Below are positions 1-7,865 of a stretch of 22,798 nt of DNA, in pieces. Origin of the DNA: a virus; IMG/VR virus record IMGVR_UViG_3300042453_000959, positions 1 to 22,798 of that record; one strand, 5' to 3'. The notes under the pieces were generated by a model. The model had not been told where the DNA came from and ran no database searches. It saw nothing but the letters and a program-made list of their open reading frames with translations. The position numbers and the translations under genes are program-made. Within the stretch, counting starts at the first letter, position 1, and the number at the start of each line of letters is the position of its first letter.

Positions 1-137
1 CCCAGAGTGATGTACAGCCAGACTTCGATGTTTCGCATCCGCTTGCTGCCATCGTCAAGGCGCTTTTCAATCGCCTCGTACCTCTGGGCGCAGACGGCCT
101 CATGCACCGCTACGCGCACTTCAACCGATTCTTCCAT
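1..137 (-). CDS. XhlA/holin-associated-like small protein, partial (cut by left edge)
   Basis: The reading frame starts at an ATG (135-137) and runs off the left edge after about 45 codons. The visible part is a charged amphipathic helix (RYEAIEKRLDDGSKRMRNIE) followed by the hydrophobic beginning WLYITL. A short helical segment followed by a membrane segment is the layout of the haemolysin XhlA / holin-associated family that often opens phage lysis modules. The start lies 2 bases after the stop of the preceding 57-residue gene (TAATCATG), so it is probably translated by coupling; a GAGAGG sequence lies rather far upstream. The membrane segment itself is beyond the window, so the family call is an inference from layout and pattern. 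Confidence 0.6.
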   Translation of the reverse strand, partial: MEESVEVRVAVHEAVCAQRYEAIEKRLDDGSKRMRNIEVWLYITL

Positions 138-139
138 GA

Positions 140-313
140 TTAGTCGAAACCTCTCAGGGTCTTGGCCAAGGTCTTGCGCTTCTTCATCAGAGGGGAGTCA
201 GACTCCTTGACGGCCAACTTCTTGGCCGGAATCTTCTTCCCCTCCTTGACGCCCAAAGCCTCCCGCAAGGCCCCAGGCTTCTTAATCGCCTTTTGAATCC
301 ACTTCTCCGCCAT
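140..313 (-). CDS. Small basic protein of unknown function (57 aa)
   Basis: This short frame begins MAEKWIQKAIKKPGALREAL and ends LRGFD. It is lysine-rich throughout, with runs such as KEGKKIPAKK and MKKRKTLAKTL. A good ribosome binding site (AAGGAG, 6 bases before the ATG) supports the start. The gene overlaps the 3' end of the upstream 79-residue gene by 32 bases in another frame and is followed after 2 bases by the next start. The opening motif (K-W-I-Q-K-A-I-K-K-P-G-A-L) resembles small basic proteins frequent in environmental phage genomes, but I know no function. High charge suggests nucleic-acid or virion association, which is only a guess. Confidence 0.8.
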   Translation of the reverse strand: MAEKWIQKAIKKPGALREALGVKEGKKIPAKKLAVKESDSPLMKKRKTLAKTLRGFD

Positions 314-521
314 CACTGGCTCCTTCGAGAGACTTCTTCAGCAGGGTCAAGAACGCATCCTTGCCCACGCGAAGTTGGTCGAACTGGAACTGGCAAGAGG
401 CGATCTTCCGGTCGAGATCCATGCAGTGATCGAGCATCATCTTCTGCTCCTGCGTGAAGTCGTCCAGGTTGTACTCTTTGCCGTCGATGCTGACAGTCTG
501 GGGTTCTTTGTTATTGCCCAT
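282..521 (-). CDS. DUF6447-like small phage protein (79 aa)
   Basis: The protein contains VSIDGKEYNLDDFTQEQK near its start, followed by a long helical stretch with LDRKIASCQFQFDQL and a final hydrophobic KDAFLTLLKKSL. The combination of a short 'DGKEY-L-D' hairpin and a 40-residue amphipathic helix is what I associate with the DUF6447-type small proteins of tailed phages, whose role is unknown. The start is supported by AAGGAG 7 bases upstream. A hairpin occupies the 48-base gap to the gene before it. The helix could be a coiled coil; no signal or membrane segment is present. Confidence 0.75.
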   Translation of the reverse strand: MGNNKEPQTVSIDGKEYNLDDFTQEQKMMLDHCMDLDRKIASCQFQFDQLRVGKDAFLTLLKKSLEGASDGGEVDSKGD

Positions 522-540
522 TCTGTTTCTCCTTCAAGAT

Positions 541-562
541 GCCACCGTCAAGGGCCGGTGGC
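541..562 (-). other. Intergenic hairpin, GCCACCG/CGGTGGC
   Basis: A perfect 7-bp inverted repeat (GCCACCG ... CGGTGGC) with an 8-base loop lies between the stop of the 106-residue gene (570) and the ribosome binding site of the 79-residue gene. No T-run follows on the minus strand, so it is not a standard intrinsic terminator. It may act as an mRNA-stabilising or processing structure. Confidence 0.45.
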
Positions 563-569
563 TTGCCCA

Positions 570-890
570 TTAAGCGGCCCAGGGCAGAGGAGGCGTCACC
601 ACGGGCGGGTTAATCTGGTTGTTGATCTGTGTCTGCACCGCAGCCTCAGTCGCGGCTTGATCAACGCCGTTGGCCCACACCCACCCGATAACCTGCTGCT
701 GAGTCAGATCAGCGTAGGGCGTAAACGGGTTGCCAGGGCCGGGAACAGCACAGGTGCTGTAAACAGAGCCGCTGTAGGTGCCGTCCGTGCCGGAGCAGGT
801 CCAGTGGACGTTAAACACCACATCCGTGTTGCCGCCTTCCTGCGGATAGCAGTCCATTGAGGTCACGGTCCAATTGAAAGTCGTAGCCAT
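570..890 (-). CDS. Conserved phage protein, DUF7936-like (106 aa)
   Basis: The protein starts MATTFNWTVTSMDC, continues with TDVVFNVHWTCSGTDGTYSG and NPFTPYADLTQQQVIGWVWA, and ends PPVVTPPLPWAA. The pattern of a beta-rich first half, an F-T-P-Y-x-x-L-T helix and a C-terminal P-P-L-P-W is characteristic of a widespread small protein of podovirus-like genomes that sits next to fibre genes; its function is not established. An ATG two codons upstream (896) is also open, but GGAG lies only one base from that ATG and 7 bases from the one chosen. The gene just upstream is a diverged paralogue. Confidence 0.8.
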   Translation of the reverse strand: MATTFNWTVTSMDCYPQEGGNTDVVFNVHWTCSGTDGTYSGSVYSTCAVPGPGNPFTPYADLTQQQVIGWVWANGVDQAATEAAVQTQINNQINPPVVTPPLPWAA

Positions 891-920
891 TTTCATGCTC
901 CTTCAAAGTTGTGTTATTAA

Positions 921-1226
921 TTACCTAGCCCAGGGTAAACCTGTGCGAATCGGAAGTTGCAATAACTTGTTCAATCTAGCGTCTAACGCGACCTCTTTGC
1001 GCGCTAACTCATCTGCGCCCCAAAGATTCCGAAGCCACCGCTCCACGTCAGCAGCGGTCAGTTGCTCATAGGGCACAAAATCAGGGGATGCAGGATTCGG
1101 CTCCAAAGTTGCAGAACCGTCGGCGCTCACGGTGAACCCGTCTTGAGATTTGGCGACTTGCCAATAAACACAAATCACGGCTCCATCCGTTGCTTTGTAT
1201 TCTAAATTTTGAATAATCACTTGCAT
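921..1226 (-). CDS. Conserved phage protein, paralogue of the neighbouring 106-aa protein (101 aa)
   Basis: The sequence follows the same plan as the next gene downstream: a short beta-rich start (MQVIIQNLEYKATDGAVICV), a middle F-V-P-Y-E-Q-L-T-A-A-D-V-E-R-W segment matching F-T-P-Y-A-D-L-T-Q-Q-Q-V-I-G-W of its neighbour, and an ending T-G-L-P-W-A that matches P-P-L-P-W-A. An upstream in-frame TTG at 1238 gives four more residues, but GGAG falls 6 bases before the ATG at 1226 and overlaps that TTG, so the ATG is preferred. The gene begins 12 bases after the fibre gene stop. It is probably a tandem duplicate that has diverged. Confidence 0.8.
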   Translation of the reverse strand: MQVIIQNLEYKATDGAVICVYWQVAKSQDGFTVSADGSATLEPNPASPDFVPYEQLTAADVERWLRNLWGADELARKEVALDARLNKLLQLPIRTGLPWAR

Positions 1227-1238
1227 TTTGCGCTCCAA

Positions 1239-2585
1239 TTAAGACGTTCTTGCTGCCATGACCATTCTGTCGTTGTTGCCACCTCCGCTGTAGGTGATAT
1301 TGCCAAACAACCGGCTTCCAATCTGATATGCGTTGGAAGTAACGCGAGTAAACGACCCCACACTCGGGTTCGTGTTAGTGTTAACCCACCATCCGGAGGA
1401 TGTGGCAACTAGCCATGCCGTACCTGTCCAAGTTATGTTCCTCACAGTCCCTGACCAACCGGGGCTAGCCAGGGTGCTGAGCGTGAGTGTCGAACTTCCC
1501 GTAGCGGCGTATCTAGTATTACCGCCACCGGCGAGCAAAACAAACGAGTTGTTGGCGCCAAACGCAGCAATGTCAAATGTGCTTGTTGTCGTTGCGCCGA
1601 CGGACACGGAAGGGAACATAACAGCCGTGATGATGTATCTTGCATCGGTCACAAGATACGCGGACGTAGAATTAGTTACAATGTTCCGAGCGCCTTTCAA
1701 GTTAAGAATCCGGTCGCTATTGTCGGATTGAGTTACTCCGGTATTTATGGCTGATGACCAAGTATTCAGGTCTGTCGAAGTTGTGAGGCTCCATATATTT
1801 GAAGCATTAAGGTATAACATACCTGAACGGTTTTGCGTGCCGTCGTCCACAGTAAACATCCGCATCCGTTCCGAATTCAATGCGGTGGAACCCGTCGCAA
1901 AGGTGACTTCAGTTTCCGTGAAGCCATCAGAGAAATAATAAACCCTGATGTTACCGGAGCCACCGTCGTACACAGAAGTACCGAATGTGTAAGCCCCGCC
2001 ATATCGGTTCCACGCCGTGCCAAGCAAATTGCCGCTACCCGAAAGGCCGCCCCAACCGGTATCAATCGTCCAACTAAGTCCATCGGGGCTATAGGCGATC
2101 ATCCCATCATTGCTACCGCCCGCTCCTTTGCCGGTGTAAACCCACATTCCTAACATAGGGTTGTAAACAAGAGTCGCCGCTTTCATGGTGTTGCTTGACC
2201 CGGTGGCCCCGGCCACAGGGATGGCAGCACTAGTGAAAGGTTTGTTGGCTGTCGAGTAAGAACTGATTGCCATTGATAACGCGTAAAACGTAGTTCCCGT
2301 AGAACTCGTGAATACCGATACGTTGCTGCTGCCGCTTGTGTCGCCAAAAAGGAAATAGCCACTATTCACATCAAATGCCACAACGCTGCCTGCGGAGGTT
2401 GCGCCGCCGCCCCCGCCAGAAGGCGCTGCACTGGTCCAAGCGGTGCCATTACTGGTCAGCACATTGCCGTTTGCGCCGGGGGACGTCAGGCCGGTGCCGC
2501 CTTGAGCGGCGGTGATCGCACTGCCCAGGTTGGTTAGGTTTCGACTGTTGTCGATAACGGTGGTGCCGTTAATCTGAATTGCCAT
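1239..2585 (-). CDS. Tail fibre/appendage protein with beta-propeller-like C-terminal part (448 aa)
   Basis: Residues 1-24 (MAIQINGTTVIDNSRNLTNL...) are a known type of fibre N-terminus. Residues 28-50 carry the AQGGTGLTS...NVLTSNGTAW linker also found in the neighbouring fibres, then a Gly run (57-61). The remainder is rich in Ser, Thr, Gly and Trp and holds Asp-box-like motifs (SPDGLSW at 166-172, STDLNTW at 270-276) and repeated aromatic strands such as ITWTGTAWLV. This is the pattern of BNR/Asp-box beta-propeller domains used for glycan contact. A receptor-binding role is likely but inferred. The start has GGAG 8 bases upstream. The gene lies last in the fibre cluster and lacks the S74 chaperone end of its neighbour. 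Confidence 0.75.
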   Translation of the reverse strand: MAIQINGTTVIDNSRNLTNLGSAITAAQGGTGLTSPGANGNVLTSNGTAWTSAAPSGGGGGATSAGSVVAFDVNSGYFLFGDTSGSSNVSVFTSSTGTTFYALSMAISSYSTANKPFTSAAIPVAGATGSSNTMKAATLVYNPMLGMWVYTGKGAGGSNDGMIAYSPDGLSWTIDTGWGGLSGSGNLLGTAWNRYGGAYTFGTSVYDGGSGNIRVYYFSDGFTETEVTFATGSTALNSERMRMFTVDDGTQNRSGMLYLNASNIWSLTTSTDLNTWSSAINTGVTQSDNSDRILNLKGARNIVTNSTSAYLVTDARYIITAVMFPSVSVGATTTSTFDIAAFGANNSFVLLAGGGNTRYAATGSSTLTLSTLASPGWSGTVRNITWTGTAWLVATSSGWWVNTNTNPSVGSFTRVTSNAYQIGSRLFGNITYSGGGNNDRMVMAARTS

Positions 2586-2597
2586 CTTCGTATCTCC

Positions 2598-5012
2598 TTA
2601 CTCGGCAATCGGGTTGATGTGCGACCTTAATTGGTCGATGACTTGCTGCTGCTCCTTGATGGCCTCGATCAAAAGGCCCACCAAGTTTCCATAACTGACG
2701 GTCTTGTTGCCCTCGTCGCCCTGAACGGCAGACGGGATGACTTCCTCGACCTCTTGCGCGATTACGCCGATGGAGTGCTTGCCATCAGCGATCCAGTCAA
2801 ACTCGACACCACGCAAACGCTTGACCTTCTCCACTGCCGACTCAATCGTGGTGATGTTGGTCTTCTTGTTACGGTCTGAGGTGCTGTTGAAGTCGGTGGC
2901 AGTTGCGGTTCCGTTGACACTCAGCAGTTCAGAGCCAAGCGCGGCGGTGCGGTTGATGAGCAACGCCCCACCCGACGTAATCCGTGCGCGTTCGTTCGCA
3001 AGGCCGTTAGTCGCAAACGCGAGATACTCGCTTCCACCAGTTCCAATCAAAGTTCCTGAGCCACTTGCGTATCCCGGCGCAACATAAAAATTGGAAAATG
3101 TGCCGTCAGATACTTGCAGGCGTTGCGTTGGATTGGTGACCCCAATTCCAAAATTCCCACCCGACGTAATCCGTGCGCGTTCGGTGGCGTTGGTGTAGAA
3201 AGTTAGCACATTTGCGCCGCCGGTCTCTAAAGAAAGACCACCGCTACTAGCAACCACACGCCCACCCAGTGTGTCACCATACTTCAAATCTAAAATGCCA
3301 CCATTTGTCCCATTGACGGTGATCGCACGGTAATTGCTAACCGTTGTCGGACTGGTAGTACCCACTCCCAAGTCACCGTCAGCATCCAGCGTCATCGCCT
3401 GCGTGAAGGTGGCGGTTCCGCCAATTGAGCCTGTTCCTGCTTGAAGGAACTGAAACTCATTACCCTTGATAAGAAATTGCCCTGCGGTTGTCGCGGCTGT
3501 GTAAATCCAATTTGACCCATTCCACCAAGCATTAGTGCCTAGCCATGCCTGATTCTGCCCATCGGTACGTCCACCAACCCATGCACCGTCTGTACCGAGT
3601 TGCATGACTCGGAAGATGTTGTTCCAAGCACTCGGCGTCACCCCCAGACCGAGGTTGCCGGAGGCGTCGAGGGTCATTCGCAGATTGGTATGCCCATTGG
3701 TATAGAACCGCATAGCGGCATTGGCTCTCGTCATAATTGACAAGCCGCCGGACAACAATGTCCCGGTTCCTATGTAGCCGCCGTCCGCAACAAATCCGCC
3801 CGTCGGCGTAAGATTCTCGCCGTTTGCACCAATGAAAGTAGAAGAAGCAGTGGCACTTGCATTTCCGACATAGAACGTGGCTTGAGCCGCCGCCCCGGCG
3901 TTGTCGTTATAAATTTGTGCGGCTGTATCTGTGTTTTGAGACTTGTAGACCGTCAGAGGAAATCCCGGCGAACTCGTCCCAATGCCGAAGTTGCCTGCAT
4001 TGTCAAAGCGAGCAACCTCAGTTGTGCCGTTGACCTCAAAAGCCATGGACGACGCCGTGGTCGAGCCGTGGTTGGTGTACGCGCGGATGTGAACGCCGGT
4101 GTTGCTAAAAGTGGTGCCGTACCCGCCAATAGCGATTGCGGTGCTTCCGCTTGGTATGAGTAGCGTATTGAACTGAGCAACGGTGCCTGTCGTCTGAGTA
4201 ACGGTACTGAGTTTTGCTCCCGGCGAACTCGTCCCAATGCCCACGTCACCTGCACTGGTTAGGCGCATACGCTCTACGTTGTTGGTCGCAAACAGTATTG
4301 GATGGTTTGTTTGCGTTTGAAGCGCAGGAGTTCCCGCAACACCAAGCGCCGAATTAAGGGTAATAATTGCTCCGCCAGAATTCGTATCTTGCGCGTCGAA
4401 CCGCCCTAAATTTCCGGCTGCTTTTGAGAGAACAACACCTTGCGCTTCTAATCTGGCAGAAGGAAAACTCTGCCCAATGCCCAGATTCGTACCATCAAAG
4501 ACAAGCGCACTCCCCGTGGTCAGCGCACTGGTAGACGAGGCATAGACAACACCGTTAGCCGTGAAGGAGGTCAGGCCCGTGCCGCCGTTTGTGGTGGCCA
4601 GTGTTCCCCCGAGGGTGATTGCACCGGAGGTCGGGGTGTTGGGGGTCAGACCCGTCGTGCCTGCGCTGAAGGTCGTGACCGCCACACCAGACAGGGTGCT
4701 CCACTGAGGAGCCGTTCCCGTCGAGGTCAGGACTTGACCGTTGGTGCCGATGCCGAGTTTGGTCAGCGTCGTGCCGGTGGAATAGTACGGAAGGTCACCT
4801 GCAGTCCAGGAGGTCAGGCCCGTACCACCTGCCGTCGTCGGGGTGGTCTTCCAGGCGATGACTTGTACAGAGCCCCCGTTGTCCTTGTAGAACATCTTGC
4901 CATCAGTGATGTTGATGGCCAGTTCACCACTCAGAAGGTTACCCGCAGACGGAGCATTGGTTGTCGTCGTGCTGTAGTAGATCTGAATCGGGGTGTATCC
5001 GGTTTGAGCCAT
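2598..5012 (-). CDS. Tail fibre/spike protein with C-terminal S74 intramolecular chaperone (804 aa)
   Basis: The N-terminus has a fibre-type segment (PSAGNLLSGELAINITDGKM, about 21-40) that probably attaches to the virion. Two GGTGLTS linkers follow (62-68, 143-149). The shaft carries at least six copies of a degenerate G-N-x-G-I-G-T-x-x-P motif (near residues 176, 256, 341, 452, 547 and 619). The last ~95 residues form a Peptidase_S74 / ICA domain: SDRNKKTNI (712-720), a strand ending GVEFDW, IGVIAQEVEEVIP (748-760) and a final coiled coil (VGLLIEAIKEQQQVIDQL). In this family the domain trimerises the fibre and then cuts itself off with a Ser-Lys dyad five residues apart; Ser712 and Lys717 fit. 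Cleavage just before Ser712 would leave a mature fibre of about 711 residues. The start has GAGGAA upstream, overlapping the stop of the gene before. Confidence 0.93.
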   Translation of the reverse strand: MAQTGYTPIQIYYSTTTTNAPSAGNLLSGELAINITDGKMFYKDNGGSVQVIAWKTTPTTAGGTGLTSWTAGDLPYYSTGTTLTKLGIGTNGQVLTSTGTAPQWSTLSGVAVTTFSAGTTGLTPNTPTSGAITLGGTLATTNGGTGLTSFTANGVVYASSTSALTTGSALVFDGTNLGIGQSFPSARLEAQGVVLSKAAGNLGRFDAQDTNSGGAIITLNSALGVAGTPALQTQTNHPILFATNNVERMRLTSAGDVGIGTSSPGAKLSTVTQTTGTVAQFNTLLIPSGSTAIAIGGYGTTFSNTGVHIRAYTNHGSTTASSMAFEVNGTTEVARFDNAGNFGIGTSSPGFPLTVYKSQNTDTAAQIYNDNAGAAAQATFYVGNASATASSTFIGANGENLTPTGGFVADGGYIGTGTLLSGGLSIMTRANAAMRFYTNGHTNLRMTLDASGNLGLGVTPSAWNNIFRVMQLGTDGAWVGGRTDGQNQAWLGTNAWWNGSNWIYTAATTAGQFLIKGNEFQFLQAGTGSIGGTATFTQAMTLDADGDLGVGTTSPTTVSNYRAITVNGTNGGILDLKYGDTLGGRVVASSGGLSLETGGANVLTFYTNATERARITSGGNFGIGVTNPTQRLQVSDGTFSNFYVAPGYASGSGTLIGTGGSEYLAFATNGLANERARITSGGALLINRTAALGSELLSVNGTATATDFNSTSDRNKKTNITTIESAVEKVKRLRGVEFDWIADGKHSIGVIAQEVEEVIPSAVQGDEGNKTVSYGNLVGLLIEAIKEQQQVIDQLRSHINPIAE

Positions 5013-5021
5013 GATGGTTCC

Positions 5022-7526
5022 TCAGAAAGTGCCGCCAGAGATGCCCGACCAGACGGGGGCGCTTGCTCCGGTTGATGTTAATACCTGACCTGCAGTTCCC
5101 GCAGCAGTCAACGCATACGCTGTGCCGGTTCCGTATACCGCGCCTCCCGCAGTTGGCGTGGCGTTGGTGTTCGTACCGCCCTGCGCGATCGCCAAAGTCC
5201 CAGAAGTCACCTGAGATGCGGCAATCGCAATCGAGGTGCTGACCGCAGAGGTGATCTGACCCTGAGCGTTGACCGAGATCGTCGGCACGCTTGAGGCGCT
5301 GCCGTAAGACCCGGAAGACACCCCGGTGTTGGCGATGTTGAAGGTGTAGGCGGGAGACTCGTTCAGTCCAGTCCCGGCTGAATAGGTCAGCGGAGCACCG
5401 AACTGCGAGAAAACGATTCCCGTGGTTCCGATCGTGATCGGCAGCGGAGTCTGCTGCACCCACGAAGTATTGGCGTTTGCCGTCCCTGAGGTGATCAGGA
5501 AGAAGTCGCCCTGATCGATTTGGTCAACACCAGACCCCGTAGAATCAAAGTCAGTCGCACGGGTCAGGATGTACACAGCACCGGCGTTGCCCGTCTGCGT
5601 GACCGTGTAGACGCCGTTGTACGCAGCATTCCCTTCGTTCTTGATCAGAACCCGCTTGCCTACATCGGTCGGGGAGACGAAGGTGTGGCCATCAATGACC
5701 AAAGCACCGTTGACGTTTCCGGTCAGCGTCGCGCCGACGCCTCCAGTGCCGTTGTTGTAGGTGTTCGCGGCCAAAGCCGTGGTCGTGGCGTAGACGCAGG
5801 ACTGGTGGAAGTTGATGCCAGAGGCGATCGAATCGGCATACGTCTTGTTGACGATGTCGTTTCCGTTGACCGGGGCCGTCGTGATCGTGCCCGTGGTCAT
5901 CGTCACCGAAGTGAACGTACCCGCAGCCGGAGTCGTCCCGCCGATGATCGTGTTGTCGATCGTGCCGCCAGTGATCGCGGGCGTCGTAATCGTGGGACTC
6001 GTGCCGAAGACCAGGGCGCCGGAGCCAGTCTCGTCTGTGACCGCCGCAGCGAGGTTCGCGCTCGAAGGGGTGGCCAGGAAGGTCGCAATACCGGCTCCCA
6101 GGCCGCTAACGCCCGTGGAGATAGGCAGACCAGTAGCGTTGGTCAAAGTCCCCGAGGAAGGCGTTCCAAGGGCTCCTCCGTTGACCACCACAGAGCCGAC
6201 AGTCCCGACATTGAGTCCGAGCGCCGTGGCCACTCCAGTGCCCAGTCCAGATACGCCGGTAGAAACCGGCAATCCGGTGGCATTCGTCAGCGTGCCGGAG
6301 GAAGGAGTGCCAAGCGCCCCGCCGTTGACGACAAACGCACCGGAGGTGCCGACATTGACTGCCAGGGCAGATGCAACTCCCGTTCCCAGGCCGGAGACAC
6401 CGGATGAGATCGGAAGGCCCGTGGCGTTGGTCAGCGTTCCCGAAGTAGGAGTGCCCAACGCAGGGGTGACCAGGGTCGGGGAGTTGAAGGTGCCATTGGT
6501 GACCGTCTTGCCGGTGAAGGTCAGCGAAGACGGCAGGGACAACGTGACGTTCGTTGTACCGGTTGCCGTGATCTCGTTGACCGTACCAGATACGGACGCT
6601 ACAGCACCAATACCGCTTGCGGAAATGACAACGTTGCTCGCACTGGTGATTTGGCCCTGTGCGTTGACAGCAATCTGCGCGACTTCAGTGGCCGAACCAT
6701 AGGTCGCCGCCGTCACACCCGTGTTGGCGATCGAGATCGTCCCCGAGGTCGTGATCGGACCACCCGTCAATCCAGTTCCGGTGTTGATCAGGGTCACGCC
6801 ACCAGTCAGGGCGAACTGATTCCACCCGCTCAAGGTGTAGCCCTCGAACGTCGCCAAGTCCGTGTTGTAGCGAACCATGCCGGTCACGCCGCCGGGCTTC
6901 TGGGCGTTGGTTCCTTTGGGCAGCGTGACCGCGCCAGTACCAGGGAGAACTGGGTCGTCGGCGATCCCAATGGTCGGATTGCCCAGGGCACCCGTTCCAT
7001 TGGCTACATCGATTTCAGATGTGGTGCCGGTGAGAATTCGAGGAACCACCGAGCCGTTGTTCGGTAACGCGACAAGGCCAGGACCCGTCACATTGGCCAG
7101 GGAGAGGACTTGACCAGTCAGCGAGAATGTCGGATTACCCGAAACGGCATTCCCGTCGGTCACCGAGAGGCCATTCCCGGACGTCTGGAGCGTCCGAGCG
7201 ACTACGGAGGAGGCTGTGTCCTTCGCGATGATGCCCGTGGAGGCACTCTCGAGGCTTCCGGAGGCCCTGTTGAGAGTTATCCGGTAGTAAGATAGCGCTC
7301 CACCATCCGTGAGGCCCAGACCGAGCCCCGTGGACAGGTAACGACTATTCGGGAGAGTGGCTTCCGAATTCAGCGTCAGGAATGTCTGGAACTGCGAGGG
7401 GGTCGCAGAGATCGCCCCGGTGGTCGTCTGGACGGTCTGACCGTTCTGAACGATCGGAACCGCTTCCGTCCCGGTGATCGGCCCTGCCGCCGGTAACTGA
7501 GTGATCTTTACTTGTGCGGATGACAT
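5022..7526 (-). CDS. Large tail fibre/appendage protein with repeats (834 aa)
   Basis: The N-terminus (KITQLPAAGPITGTEAVPIV, 7-26) is a motif shared with the 333-residue protein upstream and probably anchors the protein in the virion. The shaft includes 2.7 copies of a 48-residue repeat at 358-487 and a duplicated IANTG...YGSA...VNAQGQITSA module (267-296 and 732-761). Residues ~553-713 form a domain common in phage fibres, with INFHQSCVYATTTALAA, LVIDGHTF, GKRVLIKN and a late SWVQQ strand. The end (780-834) has the AQGGT...GQVLTSTG...PVW linker also at the start of the next fibre. Low charge and very high Gly/Thr/Ser fit a beta-helical fibre. The start is an ATG 1 base after the preceding stop (TGATATG), which suggests translational coupling. 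No enzymatic domain was seen. Confidence 0.87.
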   Translation of the reverse strand: MSSAQVKITQLPAAGPITGTEAVPIVQNGQTVQTTTGAISATPSQFQTFLTLNSEATLPNSRYLSTGLGLGLTDGGALSYYRITLNRASGSLESASTGIIAKDTASSVVARTLQTSGNGLSVTDGNAVSGNPTFSLTGQVLSLANVTGPGLVALPNNGSVVPRILTGTTSEIDVANGTGALGNPTIGIADDPVLPGTGAVTLPKGTNAQKPGGVTGMVRYNTDLATFEGYTLSGWNQFALTGGVTLINTGTGLTGGPITTSGTISIANTGVTAATYGSATEVAQIAVNAQGQITSASNVVISASGIGAVASVSGTVNEITATGTTNVTLSLPSSLTFTGKTVTNGTFNSPTLVTPALGTPTSGTLTNATGLPISSGVSGLGTGVASALAVNVGTSGAFVVNGGALGTPSSGTLTNATGLPVSTGVSGLGTGVATALGLNVGTVGSVVVNGGALGTPSSGTLTNATGLPISTGVSGLGAGIATFLATPSSANLAAAVTDETGSGALVFGTSPTITTPAITGGTIDNTIIGGTTPAAGTFTSVTMTTGTITTAPVNGNDIVNKTYADSIASGINFHQSCVYATTTALAANTYNNGTGGVGATLTGNVNGALVIDGHTFVSPTDVGKRVLIKNEGNAAYNGVYTVTQTGNAGAVYILTRATDFDSTGSGVDQIDQGDFFLITSGTANANTSWVQQTPLPITIGTTGIVFSQFGAPLTYSAGTGLNESPAYTFNIANTGVSSGSYGSASSVPTISVNAQGQITSAVSTSIAIAASQVTSGTLAIAQGGTNTNATPTAGGAVYGTGTAYALTAAGTAGQVLTSTGASAPVWSGISGGTF
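6066..6455 (-). repeat. Tandem 144-bp (48-aa) repeats, 2.7 copies, inside the fibre gene
   Basis: The units encode residues 358-405, 406-453 and 454-487 of the 834-residue fibre. Each starts GTP(T/S)SGTLTNATGLP and continues with GVSGLGTGVA; the first two end NGGAL. The copies differ mostly by conservative or silent changes, so the array is old or under selection. Such arrays set fibre length and can change copy number by recombination. Confidence 0.9.
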
Positions 7527-7527
7527 A

Positions 7528-7863
7528 TCAGGGCTCGATTGTGTCGATGTTTCCGTTATTCTCCGGCGTCTGCGTGTTCTGCTCGGTGGATATCAAATAT
7601 GCACCGCTCGCGTCGTTGACCAGATACTGGTTGGTATCGGCCACCGAGACATCGGGTCGAGGGAAACGTAGGTTGATACGCTCGGTCTTGCGGGCCGGGA
7701 GACGATACGGATCGAGTTCGTCCCTGCAGCCCTGATCACACACACGTAATCCGGGGAAATTCCGATCCGGACCAAGAGATGAGAAATACCTCTTCATCTT
7801 GCACCGGTCGCATATCGCAATAGCGATCGACGGCTGACCGGTTGTGTCAAGAAAGCGAGGCAT
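7528..7863 (-). CDS. Small protein with possible zinc-binding cysteine cluster (111 aa)
   Basis: The protein begins MPRFLDTTGQPSIAIAICDRC and has two cysteine pairs, C18-x2-C21 and C42-x3-C46, followed by DELDPYRLPARKTE. Four cysteines in two short pairs with a 20-residue spacing suggest a structural zinc site. The D-P-Y-R-L-P-A-R-x-T-E segment is a signature of a small protein I associate with this position, between the neck protein and the fibres, in related phages. Its function is not known. The C-terminal 40 residues are polar and probably flexible. The start is an ATG 2 bases after the previous stop (TAGTCATG) with no clear ribosome binding site, so translation is likely coupled. Confidence 0.75.
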   Translation of the reverse strand: MPRFLDTTGQPSIAIAICDRCKMKRYFSSLGPDRNFPGLRVCDQGCRDELDPYRLPARKTERINLRFPRPDVSVADTNQYLVNDASGAYLISTEQNTQTPENNGNIDTIEP

Positions 7864-7865
7864 GA

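Noticed and set aside
5520-6702. Two overlapping plus-strand frames of about 295 codons opposite the 834-residue fibre
   Set aside because: Repetitive Val/Pro/Thr-rich or Arg/Gly-rich translations that mirror the fibre repeats; antisense shadows.
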